A stretch of 64,000 bases of DNA from Isoetes taiwanensis (taxonomy: Eukaryota > Streptophyta > Lycopodiopsida > Isoetales > Isoetaceae). The notes under the pieces are model-generated. The model saw nothing but the letters and a program-made list of their open reading frames with translations. It ran no database searches and had not been told where the DNA came from. Made by a program: the position numbers and the translations under genes. Positions 35,640 through 47,040 of this stretch are shown here, piece after piece; position 1 is the stretch's first letter, and the number at the start of each line of letters is the position of its first letter. The stretch is taken from the NCBI GenBank assembly GCA_021234155.1, contig JAJEKV010000071.1:4336483-4400482 (forward strand), written 5' to 3'.

Positions 35640-37330
35640 CGTATGCTAAGATCCAAGCATAAAGATCTAAGAAGGACCCGAGATGGCTATTTGCAAATAC
35701 GGACCTAAAAGGGACAGGTTTTACAGGATTCTCACAGGGCATCCTAAGGCTATGGCTTGAATTCAAAAAATTGCGCAAAGAGGTGAGAATTTCCTCTCCG
35801 GAAGAGTTCATGATGCAGCCCCTATTTCGCAACAAGCTCATCCAATACAATGGTCAAATGTTGGGAGAAGACAACCTTAAAATGGGATGGAGATGCTCCA
35901 TGCCAATGGCCTCAGAACTGTGGGCCAACTTCACAATATCATAAGACCAACTAGATCTGATACCCTTCAAGCCCTGATCCAACTCACTGGCCCCTGCCCA
36001 AGAAAAAGGATCATGAGTGACATAGAAGTGCTGATGCAGGCAGTAACTGAAGGGTGGAACATCATCACAAACAGAGACAACAATACATTCAGATGCAACA
36101 GAAAAGGCAAGTGGGTGCAAAACAGAAACAACCAAACAGAAAACAACAAAGATATCTGGTATGTGGAAGACAGCAACCCAAACATGGGAGTCAAACTTAC
36201 AGCCTCAGAAGATGGAGTGGTTGTACAAAGAATAGTCCCGCCTCTGCAAAATTGTGAAATCCCTGAGCAACAAAGAAAAAGTGTCAGAATAATCAACAGT
36301 CAGGGAAAAATCCCAATCACGGACCCTCATGTGAATTCAGGAGACAGAGTCAGGTTATACATTTTTAGAAATAGGGATATCAAAGATCTGGACTGGGATC
36401 CAAGACAATGGGAATGGAAATATGGAGAGGGTGAGATAGTCCCAGGTTTTCTAAGCTACACCCCGAGAGCAGGAAGGATCATGCAAGCAATTAGGGACAA
36501 TGAAACCTCAAGATTGTTTGAGAAGCTAGAATATCAGGGAATAGAGGAGAAGTTTCAGAAATTCAGAGAAGACATTACATAAACAAAATATGGAAGAGCA
36601 GCTGGCATTCCAAGGTTAAAATCCACAGTTGGCTACTGGGAAATGATTGCCTGATGAGAAAAAACTACAGATCCAACATGACTTACTTTCCCTGCCAATG
36701 CTGCACTCAACCAGCCAACCAATTGCATACTTTTTGGGAATGTGAAAGAGCTAAGAAGGTCTGGCACAGGACGCTCAGAATAGTGCAAAAGTTAATCCCT
36801 GCAGCAGTCAGGCAGCAGGCCACATGGAGCACGGCTATCACAGGGAACTCAAGGGATCTACTGGAAAATGAGATTGTAATGGGTTGGACATGGGATGCCA
36901 ATACAGATCCTTCGTTTGGCCTCATTAATAGCTCGGAAGCATGCATAGGAAACCCAAACAATGAAACGATATGGAGCTATCAGAGCTTACACTACCTGGA
37001 CAATCTGGAAGACATACACCACAAAATACCATGAAGGCCAGGTGTATCCCATAAACGCCAGCCTTGCAGATATGTGGACGCAGCTAGTATGCTCTGTTTC
37101 TGCAATGCACAAAGAGTTAGATAAGAGGAACGAAGAGCTTGCAGAGAAATGGTATGACCTCTGGTCACCAACGCTGTGCAGCATGCAAGGAGCCAGGAGA
37201 AATAAAATGGAAGTGGACTCCCCCGCACTCCATGCATGCCAATGTCGATAAATCGGTTGCATACCTGTTGCTGGAACCCGCTTGCCTGCCAATGATCTGC
37301 AAAGAACACGCTTCCACAAAATTAAAAATA
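35640..37330 (+). mobile_element. Decayed LINE (non-LTR retrotransposon), 3' half of ORF2 with zf-RVT domain
   Basis: A run of coding pieces in changing frames: RSKKDPRWLFANTDLKGTGF at about 35660-35895; the 231-residue frame at 35887-36582 (HANGLRTVGQLHNII... to the KFQKFREDIT end); then INKIWKSSWHSKVKIHSWLL with CQCC...HTFWECERAKKVWH (36580-37034). The last is the zinc-binding region (zf-RVT) that follows the reverse transcriptase in plant L1-type elements. After another frame change come YTTWTIWKTYTTKYHEG (to 37251) and WTPPHSMHANVDKS (about 37203-37250), which resembles the start of an RNase H domain. At least three frameshifts and a stop near 35658 make it dead. The endonuclease and the catalytic RT core (YxDD) are missing, and neither a poly-A tail nor a target duplication was identified. 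Confidence 0.8.
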
Positions 37331-37789
37331 CGAATTTTTTTCATTCCCATCACAGTAGCCCGTTTTTAGTTAATTCTTCCACATTCCAACAATTAAAAGA
37401 CAAAATGAAATCTGGGTCTTCGAGGCGCAAGCACAAAGTGGTAAAAATAGGCTTACATCATGAAGCTATGAGTATTCTATGAGCTACATGCTGCAGCGGC
37501 AGGGAAGAACATACTGAACGGAATGAAAGGTTGTTGTGCTCGTTTGTTGGAGGAAAAAAAAAAGTAAGAACAGACCTGCTTGATTTTGCCGGTTAAAGGC
37601 CTCCATTATGCAAAGGGAGTTGTCGGAAGGAAAAGCCATATCTGGCATGTCCGAAGAAGACGGACCTTGCCTCAACACCTTGAATTTGAATCTAATGGAT
37701 GTCTGCTCGTAGAGGTTTAGTGGAAGCTTTGTATTTGTGTCATTAATTTTTGCTGCCAACTTATAACAAGGCATTAATTACACTAAATA

Positions 37790-38230
37790 AATTATTGAAG
37801 GAAAATGCCCTAATTTCAAGGATGGACGGTCTACATAAAATGCCCCAATTGAGTTCCTAGATCTAATGGGCCACATCAAAAGCCCCAAATAAAGGGGGCT
37901 GCTTGGGGTTGATTGGAGTGTCACCATTTCGACCGTCCATCTTAAAGATGGACGGCCGAGATCAAGTTTTACTAGCAACTTCCTTGCACCTTCCTTAACC
38001 TTAAAATCAAGGGCCACGATTTCTCACGTGCCCGATCGACGGCCCAGGGATGGGGTGCATGCCCCATGCATGCCCCATGCATGCCCCCCCATCAAATCCA
38101 ACGGCTATTGTGGCGACACCTCAAAAAATCGACGGCCAGGAATAATCTCTACCTACTTTCACCCCCCCCATAGGACCCATAATATAATTGTATATATATA
38201 ATAGATAAGGATATATATCCGATTAGATTA
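37790..38230 (+). repeat. Family A repeat, copy A4
   Basis: One inverted repeat at 37932-37954 (arm CCGTCCATCTT) followed by CCGAGATCAAG, with 'AAAATGCCCCAATT' and 'AAAAGCCCCAAATAAAGG' phrases before it. The middle carries a short tandem of GCATGCCCCAT (38050-38090). It ends with the AT block ATAATTGTATATATATAATA near 38181-38201. Most diverged of the four copies. Confidence 0.6.
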
Positions 38231-39230
38231 TACAATTTCAAAATATCAAAAAGTGAAGACAATTTCAAATCAAATATGAAAATGGTTTGGAAACATTAGT
38301 GAAGGTGGTAGGACAATTTCAAAGCAAGACCAAAATTACTATATCAAATTTTTCATAGTCAAACTAAATTTATTATGTGGGACCATGAATATCAAAGACC
38401 GTGAAAGGGCTATAAAAGGATATCGTGTGGCCAAAGAAATCAAATAAGGACCATTAAAAAAAACTATACTGTGTTTTTATATTTGTAGACAATGACAAGC
38501 ATTGAGTAAGCACGCCAAACTTACCATAAATTACCAAATAAAAAACAACAACATAGAAATGCACACTAAAACGTGGATAAATTGATCCAATCAAGTAAAA
38601 CCACTTGACTAGAGAAGAACAGTAATAAGCCTTGACAAATTTAGCTCGTGCATTACGAAGAACTTGCTTATATAGGAACCATCACACCCTTAAATATACG
38701 TAGATTCCTCCTCTTCTAAATGAACAAGGGCAACCACCCGATAACAAGCTGAGGGATACATAGTAAGAACGATTTCTTGGCTTGTGAAAGAGACTCCAAA
38801 AAAGGGCTATCAACCAAGACTCCCCACCCTAAGATGCTTATACAACAAGAAATAATACTTAGTCGTTTCCATCCTATGCATGCAAATAGAATATAGCTTT
38901 GAAATCCAAGGAGGTTGAACTAGGATGTTCATCCGAGAGCAACAATGAATGATTTACCAACACAATACGTCCCAGACCCATCTCACACACCTTTCCATTG
39001 ATGCTGATGAAATAGAAGTTTCCATTTACAAGATGGAGGGAGAACCTCACCATGAAGAAGCAGCTTGTACATTGACAAGCATTGAGTTTGTTACTGCCCA
39101 ATTTTTCTCGTAATAAATTCGTCTCCCTCCCCGCCCCCCATCTCTCTCTACATGTCACTTCAATGCTTTGTATATATTCTATGGTACGCTTATTATTATC
39201 ATGGTTTTTTTCCTCAAAAAACCTTTCGCA
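38231..39230. other. AT-rich, nothing recognised
   Basis: No coding family or element was seen on either strand. Confidence 0.45.
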
Positions 39231-39251
39231 GGGGGGGGGGGGGGGGGGGGG
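39231..39251 (+). repeat. Poly-G run of 21
   Basis: Twenty-one consecutive G after CCTTTCGCA. Such a run is rare in AT-rich plant DNA, can form G-quadruplex structures, and is also a common site of sequencing or assembly length error. Confidence 0.9.
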
Positions 39252-40918
39252 ATTTTAATCGTGTCGGTAATTAGGCTTAGTGGTTCTAAAGACCATTTTG
39301 GTCTACGTGAACGATAAAAATCAAATCAAATTAATTTAATTTTATTCAAGTCTATCCTATTCTCAGTTGATTAATTTATAGACGCTTCCATATGGACATT
39401 ATAGCACATGAACAACTAATAACTTAGTGTCACTTTCATAATCAACAAAATAAACGATATTTTATCTTCATATATCAGATTGCTTCCAATATATAAGATT
39501 AGTAGAAGAATTTTATTTGAAATTATATATATTTTTCAAACAGTTTTTCTATGATAGGTCTAAACTATACGTTTCACACTTCAATTTGCGAGAGGCCTAT
39601 GATCATCGGATTTGGCTATAGAGGTCTATTTAAGGATGATATAAAGCAAGATGTATCATTTTGCCAATTGGTCTTTTAATCCGACTTGAGCTTGAGTTAT
39701 AATGCTTTTTTGGAGAATGCAGAAATGATCATAGCAGACTATCTTAGGGCTATAGGGCTATTGAGGAAGCTTTGAAGAATGAACCCTTAATGTAAAACTG
39801 GACATATGAAGAAAAAGATTATCAGAAAACAAAAGAAGGAATCTTTGCTTTGAAAATGAAAATAGATGCATAAAGGCATAGCTATACAATGGTTTGAGTG
39901 TTACGTCATGTCATCGCAGACCACGTCCACAAAACTAAAAAGGAATTTCTTGCTTGCATGCATAACGTATGAAGTGGACAGAAATTTAATGCAAATCAAC
40001 TATATAGGTAGATCGATATAAAAGTACTGAAAATATAACAGCAATGATGTGCACCCAGTGGATATTTCATATCATCTAAGGGGCAGGACAACATACCACT
40101 GCAAATGTACCCTTTTACAAAATCTCTGTGGAAAGCCTCATTTGAGGGGTTCGAATATGAAATTAACTTGACGTTCTCTTCAAATCCTGGTATATACGAT
40201 TTAAGTCAAAGTCATGTACTAATAAAAAAATGCCCCTTAAGTCAAAGTCAAAGTCTAGAAGTTCAACAAATAGATAAGATAAGATAAGATGAATTTTTAC
40301 GTCCACGGGAACCCAACGGGTTATGGGACGGCACATGCAAGGGCAACAGCCCATCTAAAACATGGGGACTAGGCCCCATCACCAAACACAATAACCAAAT
40401 ATTAAAAGGCTACCAAGAATAAGATAAGATAATGCTAATGCTAGTGGTAAATTTATGCTTCTAAAATTATCTAGACATAGCCAGTCCAAAAAAGAAACAC
40501 AAGAAAGTGTAACTCTCTCCTTGTTTGTCAAAATTGGATTGGATTGACCAAGAATTCTTATAAAAATGGAATAACAGTTTGCTGGTAATTGAGCTCTTGA
40601 CTTTACGTGCATGTGGACATACATCATATAACAAAAGAAACAAAAGGAACACCTAAGTGGAAAGATGAAATAGCTTCCAAGCAGACATTTCACCAAAGGA
40701 TTTGGATTTTGGCCTGTATTTGTTATTTCTAATCGTATACATAGAAATATACAGAAAACTAAGGAAATAAATCTCATTAAAAATGCATTTAATAGTTTTT
40801 ACCTCTTCTTATGATGCTTGGAGCTTTACTTGTGAAGAGCAAGCAGCTAGTAGTGCTCCAGCATGAATCCCTAAGTCCCTACATGCCGGAATTACCTAAG
40901 CCCAGTTCCCGCGCATTG
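39252..40918. other. AT-rich, nothing recognised
   Basis: No supported gene. An AGTCAAAGTCAAAGTC-like short tandem occurs near 40201-40255. A GATAA triplet (AGATAAGATAAGATAAGAT) lies near 40272-40290. Confidence 0.45.
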
Positions 40919-41035
40919 AATATGTAGCATAATAACAGGGGGTTTTTTTTGTATTTTTGTACGGTTTTTCCAATGGTTTTTATATGATTTGATGGGCGTA
41001 TTACACAAGGCCTACTAATTAGTACATCTAGAGTG
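40919..41035 (+). repeat. Direct repeat, left copy (partner at about 43291-43408)
   Basis: ATATGTAGCATAATAACAGG, then a GGTTTT-rich stretch, then GTACATCTAGAGTGC, is repeated at about 43291-43408 in the same orientation. The pair flanks the RLK relic and the first MITE copy. This could be two insertions of one short element or the ends of a larger decayed one. Confidence 0.6.
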
Positions 41036-41597
41036 CGCATTGTATTTGCATTCGCTTGAATTAATTTTAATGCCTCTTTTCAATAGTGTAGACCCATATA
41101 TCATATATTTTTCAGTTAAGTTCTATTTTTCGTATTACATTTTTATTTTGCTCGACATGCAAAGCTCGAGCAACTCATTTTAGGGTTCTTGTTAACTCCA
41201 AAATTAGGTCTCTGGGTTATGGTTTTTGCTGTAAGGAATCTCGATCCATTTAAACAGATCGTCGTTGCAGAGAGAAGCTTCTTCATAAAAAATGGTGGCA
41301 GATCTTATAACAGGGGGCGTGGTTATGTGGGTCGGATTCAAGCAGGTCTCATAGAGCAAAGTTACGTGTTTTAGGGCAAAGTTACGTTTTATGTTTCTTA
41401 TGCTTACGGCAAAGATCGGATTTGGGCGAGCTTAACCGGTTCAAAGAGAGCTACGAGTGCTTGAAGCGGATGCTTGCAAATCCATGAAAGTCCTTCCTCC
41501 TGCTTTTGTGTTTTAAACGATGGAGCTATTTTCCTTTTTTCATTTCTGTGAACATGTAGAGGCCCTTCAGCTTACGGTTTGGAGGCCATTCAGCTTA

Positions 41598-42062
41598 GGG
41601 TATTCCCTCCATAGCTGAGAAACCATCTCTTTTCTTTCCTGCATTCTTACCACATCCTTCATCTTGGGTCGATCTTCTTACGCTGAAGCTTTTTGCACAA
41701 ATGAGCCATCCGCACCATCTCTTCAATCTCACCAAGGTTTGCTTCCATTTCCAACAGAGTTGGATCAACAAATTCATTCATCTTTCCAACGAATAACTTC
41801 GTCCACCTAAAAGGAGACCAGGAAGGAAGGTTAGTTCACCTTTGCCAATCCAAAATCCCCCACTAAAGGTTCAAAGTTATCATCCTGCAAAATGTTGGCA
41901 GCCTTTACATCACGGTGTATTATCTTCGGGTCACAATGTTCATGAAGATAAGCAAGACCTCGAGCTGCACCTAAAGCTATACGTTTCCGAATCTCCCAAG
42001 TAAGTGCTTTTCTTTCACGATGTTCAATAATGGTTTGGATTGCATGCTTATCAATTTTTCAA
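41598..42062 (-). pseudogene. LRR-receptor-kinase (SERK/NIK-like, LRR-II) kinase-domain fragment, broken
   Basis: From high to low coordinates, the minus strand reads [39 protein letters not shown] and [16 protein letters not shown]. These give kinase subdomains VI-VII with the catalytic loop HRDVKAAN and the DFG motif. Then, after a gap and frame change, come EFVDPTLLEMEANLGEIEEM and VRMAHLCKKLQ, and after another frame change MKDVVRMQERKEMVSQLWRE. The order matches the C-lobe of LRR-II receptor kinases (SERK/BAK1, NIK), which act at the plasma membrane in hormone and immune signalling. The activation segment and subdomains VIII-X are deleted between DFGLAK and FVDP. Frameshifts show it is a relic. 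No ectodomain or membrane segment was found nearby. Confidence 0.8.
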
Positions 42063-42855
42063 TCTCATTAATGTTATGGTGTTTAGTCTACAGAATCTGT
42101 AATGGTCGTAGAGAAGAATCTTTCCAAAAGACACGATGCAGCTGAAAAGGCGATGCCGGTTACAACAACTGCAGTTGAAGGTAGTGCCAGTTGCAACAAC
42201 TGGTTTGTGTTGTGAAGACGAATTTGATCTTGCAGTGTTGAGGATTCAAGGTCCATGGTCCGAAGAAGATTCAAGTGTGAGCTCTTTGTCTATTTAATTT
42301 TAAAACTGTGAATATGGTTCCGGTTATCAAACTGTCTGTGATTATGGCTTATATTTGAGAAGTGTTGTTGAATATTCTGTGTATCTGATCTGAAACTAAC
42401 AAATATAACTCTAGTCATTACCATATTATCTGTTATTCTATTATCATGTATGTAAAGCGATGACTGCTAGATGCTTGTCAAAACCTCACCACCAGTTACC
42501 ACGAAGCACAGCCAATCAATTTAGATGAGGAAAGAATGGTATTTGGTCAGATTCATTGTAAAGCCTTGAAATATAAATTCTCTTAGAAGCATCCCTCTGA
42601 GTATAGCTGTTGGTGAATTTGCTATACCCTTTGTTCCAGCTGGTTAACCTACTAGATTAGTTAATTTTCTCGGTTGAGCCTTTTAATGTTCAAGCTAATG
42701 TATTTGAAGAAGTTTCTAAAAGGTGAGCTTCTAAATATTTAAAGGATGGTTATCTAGTATACTTCAAATATTAAATCCTTAGTGCATATTTGGATTCCAA
42801 GGTTCAAGATGCAACCCTACACTATCTTTAAGGCTCCGAAGGGGCCAAAAAAATT
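42063..42855. other. Nothing recognised
   Basis: AT-rich sequence between the kinase relic and the first foldback element. Confidence 0.4.
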
Positions 42856-43230
42856 TTTAGTTAACACAAACCATTAACACACAACTAACATTATTAACAC
42901 AAACCATTGCATTTGACACATTTAAAATAAAATCCCCCTTAAACCCCATTTCGTTTGGGTGCATATTCACACGGGGGGTTACGTAGGGCAGCGAGAGCCT
43001 CAAAAAATTTATAATACATGTACAAAATTAACACCATTAAGTACATTCTCTCAAACCTTATAGTATTTTACAAATTTTAATATACAATATACAAAAACTT
43101 GTACATGCATACCCCACAAACGAGGATCGCTATGTATGGTCTAGATCTTGGAATAAAGGGCGAATATGCCCATCCCACAGCTCTCGTTGCCCGGAGTAAC
43201 CCCCCGTGTGAATATGCCCAAACAAAACGA
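42856..43230. mobile_element. Foldback MITE copy 1 (one arm shortened)
   Basis: The left arm starts near TTAACACAAACCATTAACAC and runs to GGGTGCATATTCACACGGGG. The right part repeats the arm's inner end inverted (CCCCGTGTGAATATGCCC at about 43202-43219) but stops soon after. The middle (GCATACCCCACAAACGAGGA) is shared with the full copy at 44252-44863. It carries no coding capacity. Confidence 0.65.
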
Positions 43231-43290
43231 CTCAAACAACTGGATTTTTTGGAAAGCAAATTCTTTGATTCACATGTTTCGGGGATCAAA

Positions 43291-43408
43291 GCAATATGTA
43301 GCATAATAACAGGGGGTTTTCTTTGTGTTTTTGTACGCTTTTCACTAAGGTTTTCCTATGATTTCGTGATGTATTCAAATGGATGTACTAATGCGTACAT
43401 CTAGAGTG
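43291..43408 (+). repeat. Direct repeat, right copy (partner at 40919-41035)
   Basis: Same phrase order as the left copy: TATGTAGCATAATAACAGGG, a T-rich stretch with TTTTTGTACG, then GTACATCTAGAGTGC. Confidence 0.6.
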
Positions 43409-43439
43409 CACCATTTCTGAGCCATTGATTTTAGCCATT

Positions 43440-43615
43440 TTTTTTCCAATGGTCAACAACCAATGGCTCACAACAAAAAGCCCCTTTTTTGTGTCAACAA
43501 CCAATGGCTCACAACAAAAGCCCTTTTTTTGTGCGTGTGGTGCATAATGGTCAACAACCAACTCACAACAAAAGCCCTCTTTTTGTGTGTGTGGTGCATA
43601 ATAGGCACATGAAGG
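43440..43615. repeat. Three-unit imperfect tandem repeat
   Basis: GTCAACAACCAATGGCTCAC with ACAAAAGCCCTTTTTTTGTG occurs about three times, the last copy shortened. The final unit leads into GTGTGGTGCATAATRG (twice) and a doubled GGCACATGAAGGGCTTG. Confidence 0.7.
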
Positions 43616-44251
43616 GCTTGGGCACATGAAGGGCTTGAAGGGCGCATGTAGTGCGATTTCCTCAGCCAAACAACACATTTCTTATCATAACTTTTGATCC
43701 AAAGCTCTATTTGAGATGATTTTTATTGCGTTGGAAAGCTCTCTCCGAGATCTTTTTGATAGTTATGATATGGATATGTTTGGTTAAGTTATCTATGCTA
43801 AAACATCAATTTTTCGGCCGGGTTTAGTAGGCTTTCACATCCTACCAGCTGATTAATACAGGATTGCGCTATTGGATATTGTTTTATGGCTCATTCTGAA
43901 TGAAGCTTGCAAAAAATTACCATGCATTTTTAGATTTTGAGGCAGTTATTAAGCAAATTCCAAGGCTTCTAGATCCTTGTGTGCTAGAAAAGAATCCATG
44001 GAGGCCAAAGATTGCTGTTAAATTCCAGTTGAAAAATATTTGTGTATGGGTGTTGCAAACCTTATGACTTTCAGAATAATGGGATCAATCCGCTCTATCT
44101 TTATGGTAACTTTTGCTTATGTTCTATTTGTTTTATTGTGATGAAATTCAAAAGCTACAGGTGATGAAAGCCTCAAATGAATTATAGTTTTTTTCTGGTT
44201 TGAATTCTAAAATTTTTGTCACATCGGGCGTCCCTAAGGCCCCGATTTTTT
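43616..44251. other. Nothing recognised
   Basis: Contains an AACTTTTGATCCAAAGCTCT phrase (about 43690) resembling one inside the 554-bp insertion near 46380, so a relic of that element family may lie here. Confidence 0.3.
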
Positions 44252-44863
44252 TGCAACACAAACCATTAACATCAACATATAAAAATTAAATCCCCAACAC
44301 ACAACAACCAACACATAACAACCATTGACATTAACAACCAACACATAACTACCATTGACATTAATTAACACAACCATTGGATCCAACACATTTAAATTAA
44401 AATCCCCCTTAAACCCCCTTTGGTTTGGGTGCATATTCACACGGGGTGATGTAGGCAGCTTGAGAGCCCTCATAATTGTATTTTGCACGTACAAAATCAA
44501 CACCATATAGTATTCTGCTTGAAATCTTATAGTATTTTGCGAATCTTGTTATACAGTATAGCAAATTTTGTACTTGCATACCCCACAAACGAGGAACTTT
44601 ACGTATGGTGTAGATTAAGGAATAAGGGTTGAATATGCCTATCCAACAAACTCTCGTTTAGAGTCACCCCGTGTGAATATGCACCCAAACCAAAGGGGGT
44701 TTAAGGGGGATTTTAATTTAAATGTGTTGGATCCAATGGTTGTGTTAATTAATGTCAATGGTAGTTATGTGTTGGTTGTTAATGTCAATGGTTGTTATGT
44801 GTTGGTTGTTATGTGTTGGGGGATTTAATTTTTATATGTTGGATGTTAATGGTTTGTGTTGCA
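44252..44863. mobile_element. Foldback MITE copy 2, full, with about 200-bp terminal inverted repeats
   Basis: The element begins TGCAACACAAACCATTAACA and ends with the reverse complement (…GGTTTGTGTTGCA). The arms pair almost base for base for about 200 bp, up to CACCCCGTGTGAATATGCAC. Inside each arm, CAACACATAACAACCATTGACATTAA-type phrases are tandemly repeated. The centre (about 210 bp) has no open frame. The target duplication could not be fixed. Superfamily is unknown; long arms and no coding content fit a foldback MITE. Confidence 0.8.
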
Positions 44864-46090
44864 TAACTTTGTAAACCACAATTTGTGCCACAGTTTTGTA
44901 GCAAAGCATGCCTGTACTTATAGATTTATAGACCAAAGCAAATAATTTTAGGAAGGTTAGAGAATGAAAGTTTACCCGATATAACCAGCAGCAAGAAAGC
45001 TTTTCGTGCAAGAAGCCTGCACCAAAAAAAAATGTCCAACACATAAGCATAGAAGCATTGCCTTGGGAATAATTCAGAGTTTTTACTTCAAGCCAGAGGC
45101 ACAGAGCAGAGACATGAAGATTTCTAGGACCTAAAAAATACAGTGCAGTAGACGAAAACCTTTCCATGGTCGTAAAAACCAAAGCTTTTAATAGTGCTTT
45201 ATCGCAAAGAGACAGGTGCATCCTGATGCAGTTCCTTGCTAGAAAGAAAATGACCAGAACTCTTGTGCACGGCTTGTCAGGTTGTCCTTCTAGAAATCTT
45301 CTTGAATTATAATGCTTAATGCTTATCTTGATTTGTAATGCTTATACCAAATACTGCTCTAATATCCATATGCATCTCTGAAAACCAAGAATTGCAAGTA
45401 TAAATAGTATCAGCAAATGTAAATACGACACATTATTATGTATAAAAAAGACAGTACAGCAAATTTATAAATCTTGACTCTAACCACAGGGTGTACCTAA
45501 TGTAGCATTTCAGACAATGTAGACAATGCAGAAAGATCCTTGCATCTAATCTAACGATCAATAACAAAGCTATTTTGGCACATGCTATTTTGATGGAAGC
45601 TTGAAGACTATAAATTAATCAAAATAAAATGACATATCATGAAGCAAAGCTTACGGAGAGGCCTTGGATAAGCCAATCTTCGTGGGAAGATAACCTGCTA
45701 GAGAAAACCTGATGCAAGACCAAGTATAAAATCCTTCCCGCCTTGAGAACTAACGCAGCAGCTCCAACCTTGAGACATGCACTCCAATTGGGCCATATTG
45801 GCAAGATATAAGATGCGGGTATAGATGCAATACAAGAACACAAGCTCCACATTAGAGCAACTCCCGTAGCAGGTTTGAGGACCAAAAATGATAGACGACA
45901 TCATATTGTCAGCATTGCAAAGTGTCCAGTGAAATTCCTTCTACTCATGCCCCACAAACTCAGTATGTCGATATGTCCATATGGGAAGCAGATACTTAAG
46001 GTCCGTTGGAATTTTTCCTTCATCTTATTCTCAAATAGGTGGAAGGCGTAGATCATCTCCTTCGAATCTTGCAAGGACACTTGAATGGTT
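44864..46090. other. Nothing recognised
   Basis: Open frames on the minus strand (44832-45221, 45637-45904) show no recognisable motif and overlap repeat DNA or each other. Confidence 0.35.
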
Positions 46091-46095
46091 CCATT

Positions 46096-46850
46096 TGCCA
46101 AAAGATATGAATAGCGGAAGCATATATTGATCTGAATGACTGAAATAGCCCCAGCCTTGGCTTATACATTTATAGGATGGATTATGAAGAGGTGTGTCTG
46201 ATCATTAGCAGAAAAATGAGATCACATTTTGTCCCATTAAGAGATGCTTAAAATGCCATGTCAGCTTTTTAAACTGTCCAATAAGAGAAGAGCTCTAGTA
46301 TATCTCATTCCAGTATTATGTGGCAGCCTGTAATTAATGCAGCTGCAACTAACTTCTGTAGTATCATTTTTTCATTATAACTTTTGATCCATAACTCCGA
46401 TTCAAAAACTTTTTGTAGCAATGGGTTCGTCTTCACAAGATCTATCTAGTGATAACCCATTCATACATCTTTTACAATATAAATATATAAGAAATAAGCA
46501 AAAAATCATATTTTTTAAGGTTAACGCATATGACCATATTGAAATACATCATAACCATATATCATTGGAAAGATCTTTTCATTCCGCATCTAATGCAACA
46601 AATGCCGCAACATTTTGACAAGTGGATCAAAAGTTTTGGGGGAAAAACAACAGCAATGAAGTTGTTGGTGCTGCATTAATTGCAGTTAATAGAGGGTAGC
46701 CATTCCATTGGAGGATTCTTATGGGGATGAAATGAGATCTCAAATTTCCTCTAATGCATAGAGATGTATCTCTTGGAGAGATGACCATTCAGCCCAAAGG
46801 GCATGCCACATCATCGATCCACACCAAGAGGTGCAAGATCATCCTCAACA
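46096..46850 (-). repeat. 3' LTR of the gag-only element, interrupted by an insertion
   Basis: LTR parts 46096-46204 and 46759-46850 match the uninterrupted 5' LTR (48192-48392) with about 4 substitutions in 201 bp. The LTR starts TG and ends CA in both orientations. Confidence 0.88.
46205..46758. mobile_element. 554-bp nested insertion with imperfect terminal inverted repeats
   Basis: Present in one LTR and absent from the other, so it inserted after the retroelement. The ends TTAGCAGAAAAATGAGATC and (inverted) TTAGAGGAAATTTGAGATC pair over about 20 bp with a few mismatches. Flanking ATCA/TGCA may be a weak target duplication. Inside, AACTTTTGATCCA and TGGATCAAAAGTT form an inner inverted pair. 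No transposase frame is present, so this is a MITE-like non-autonomous DNA transposon of undetermined superfamily. Confidence 0.65.
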
Positions 46851-47040
46851 CCCTCCCATGATCTAGCATCTCTATAATATAACATATCTAATATATGACC
46901 TAAGACCCAATGACCAGATAAGATTGTTGATTCTTCCAATCAACTTGTCTCCTAGTCCGATGATTGTCTGCTTGGAGTCCCAATCACCCTTTAGTGACTT
47001 CTTCTTATCTGCATTCATAACCTTAGTTCTAGAATCCTAA

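Noticed and set aside
35967-37319. Several 60-110-residue minus-strand frames over the LINE
   Set aside because: They are antisense shadows of the LINE coding sequence, which has clear zf-RVT wording on the plus strand.
40379-40777. 132-residue minus-strand frame with hydrophobic segments
   Set aside because: Phe/Cys/Leu-rich composition is what AT-rich antisense DNA gives by chance; no family resemblance.
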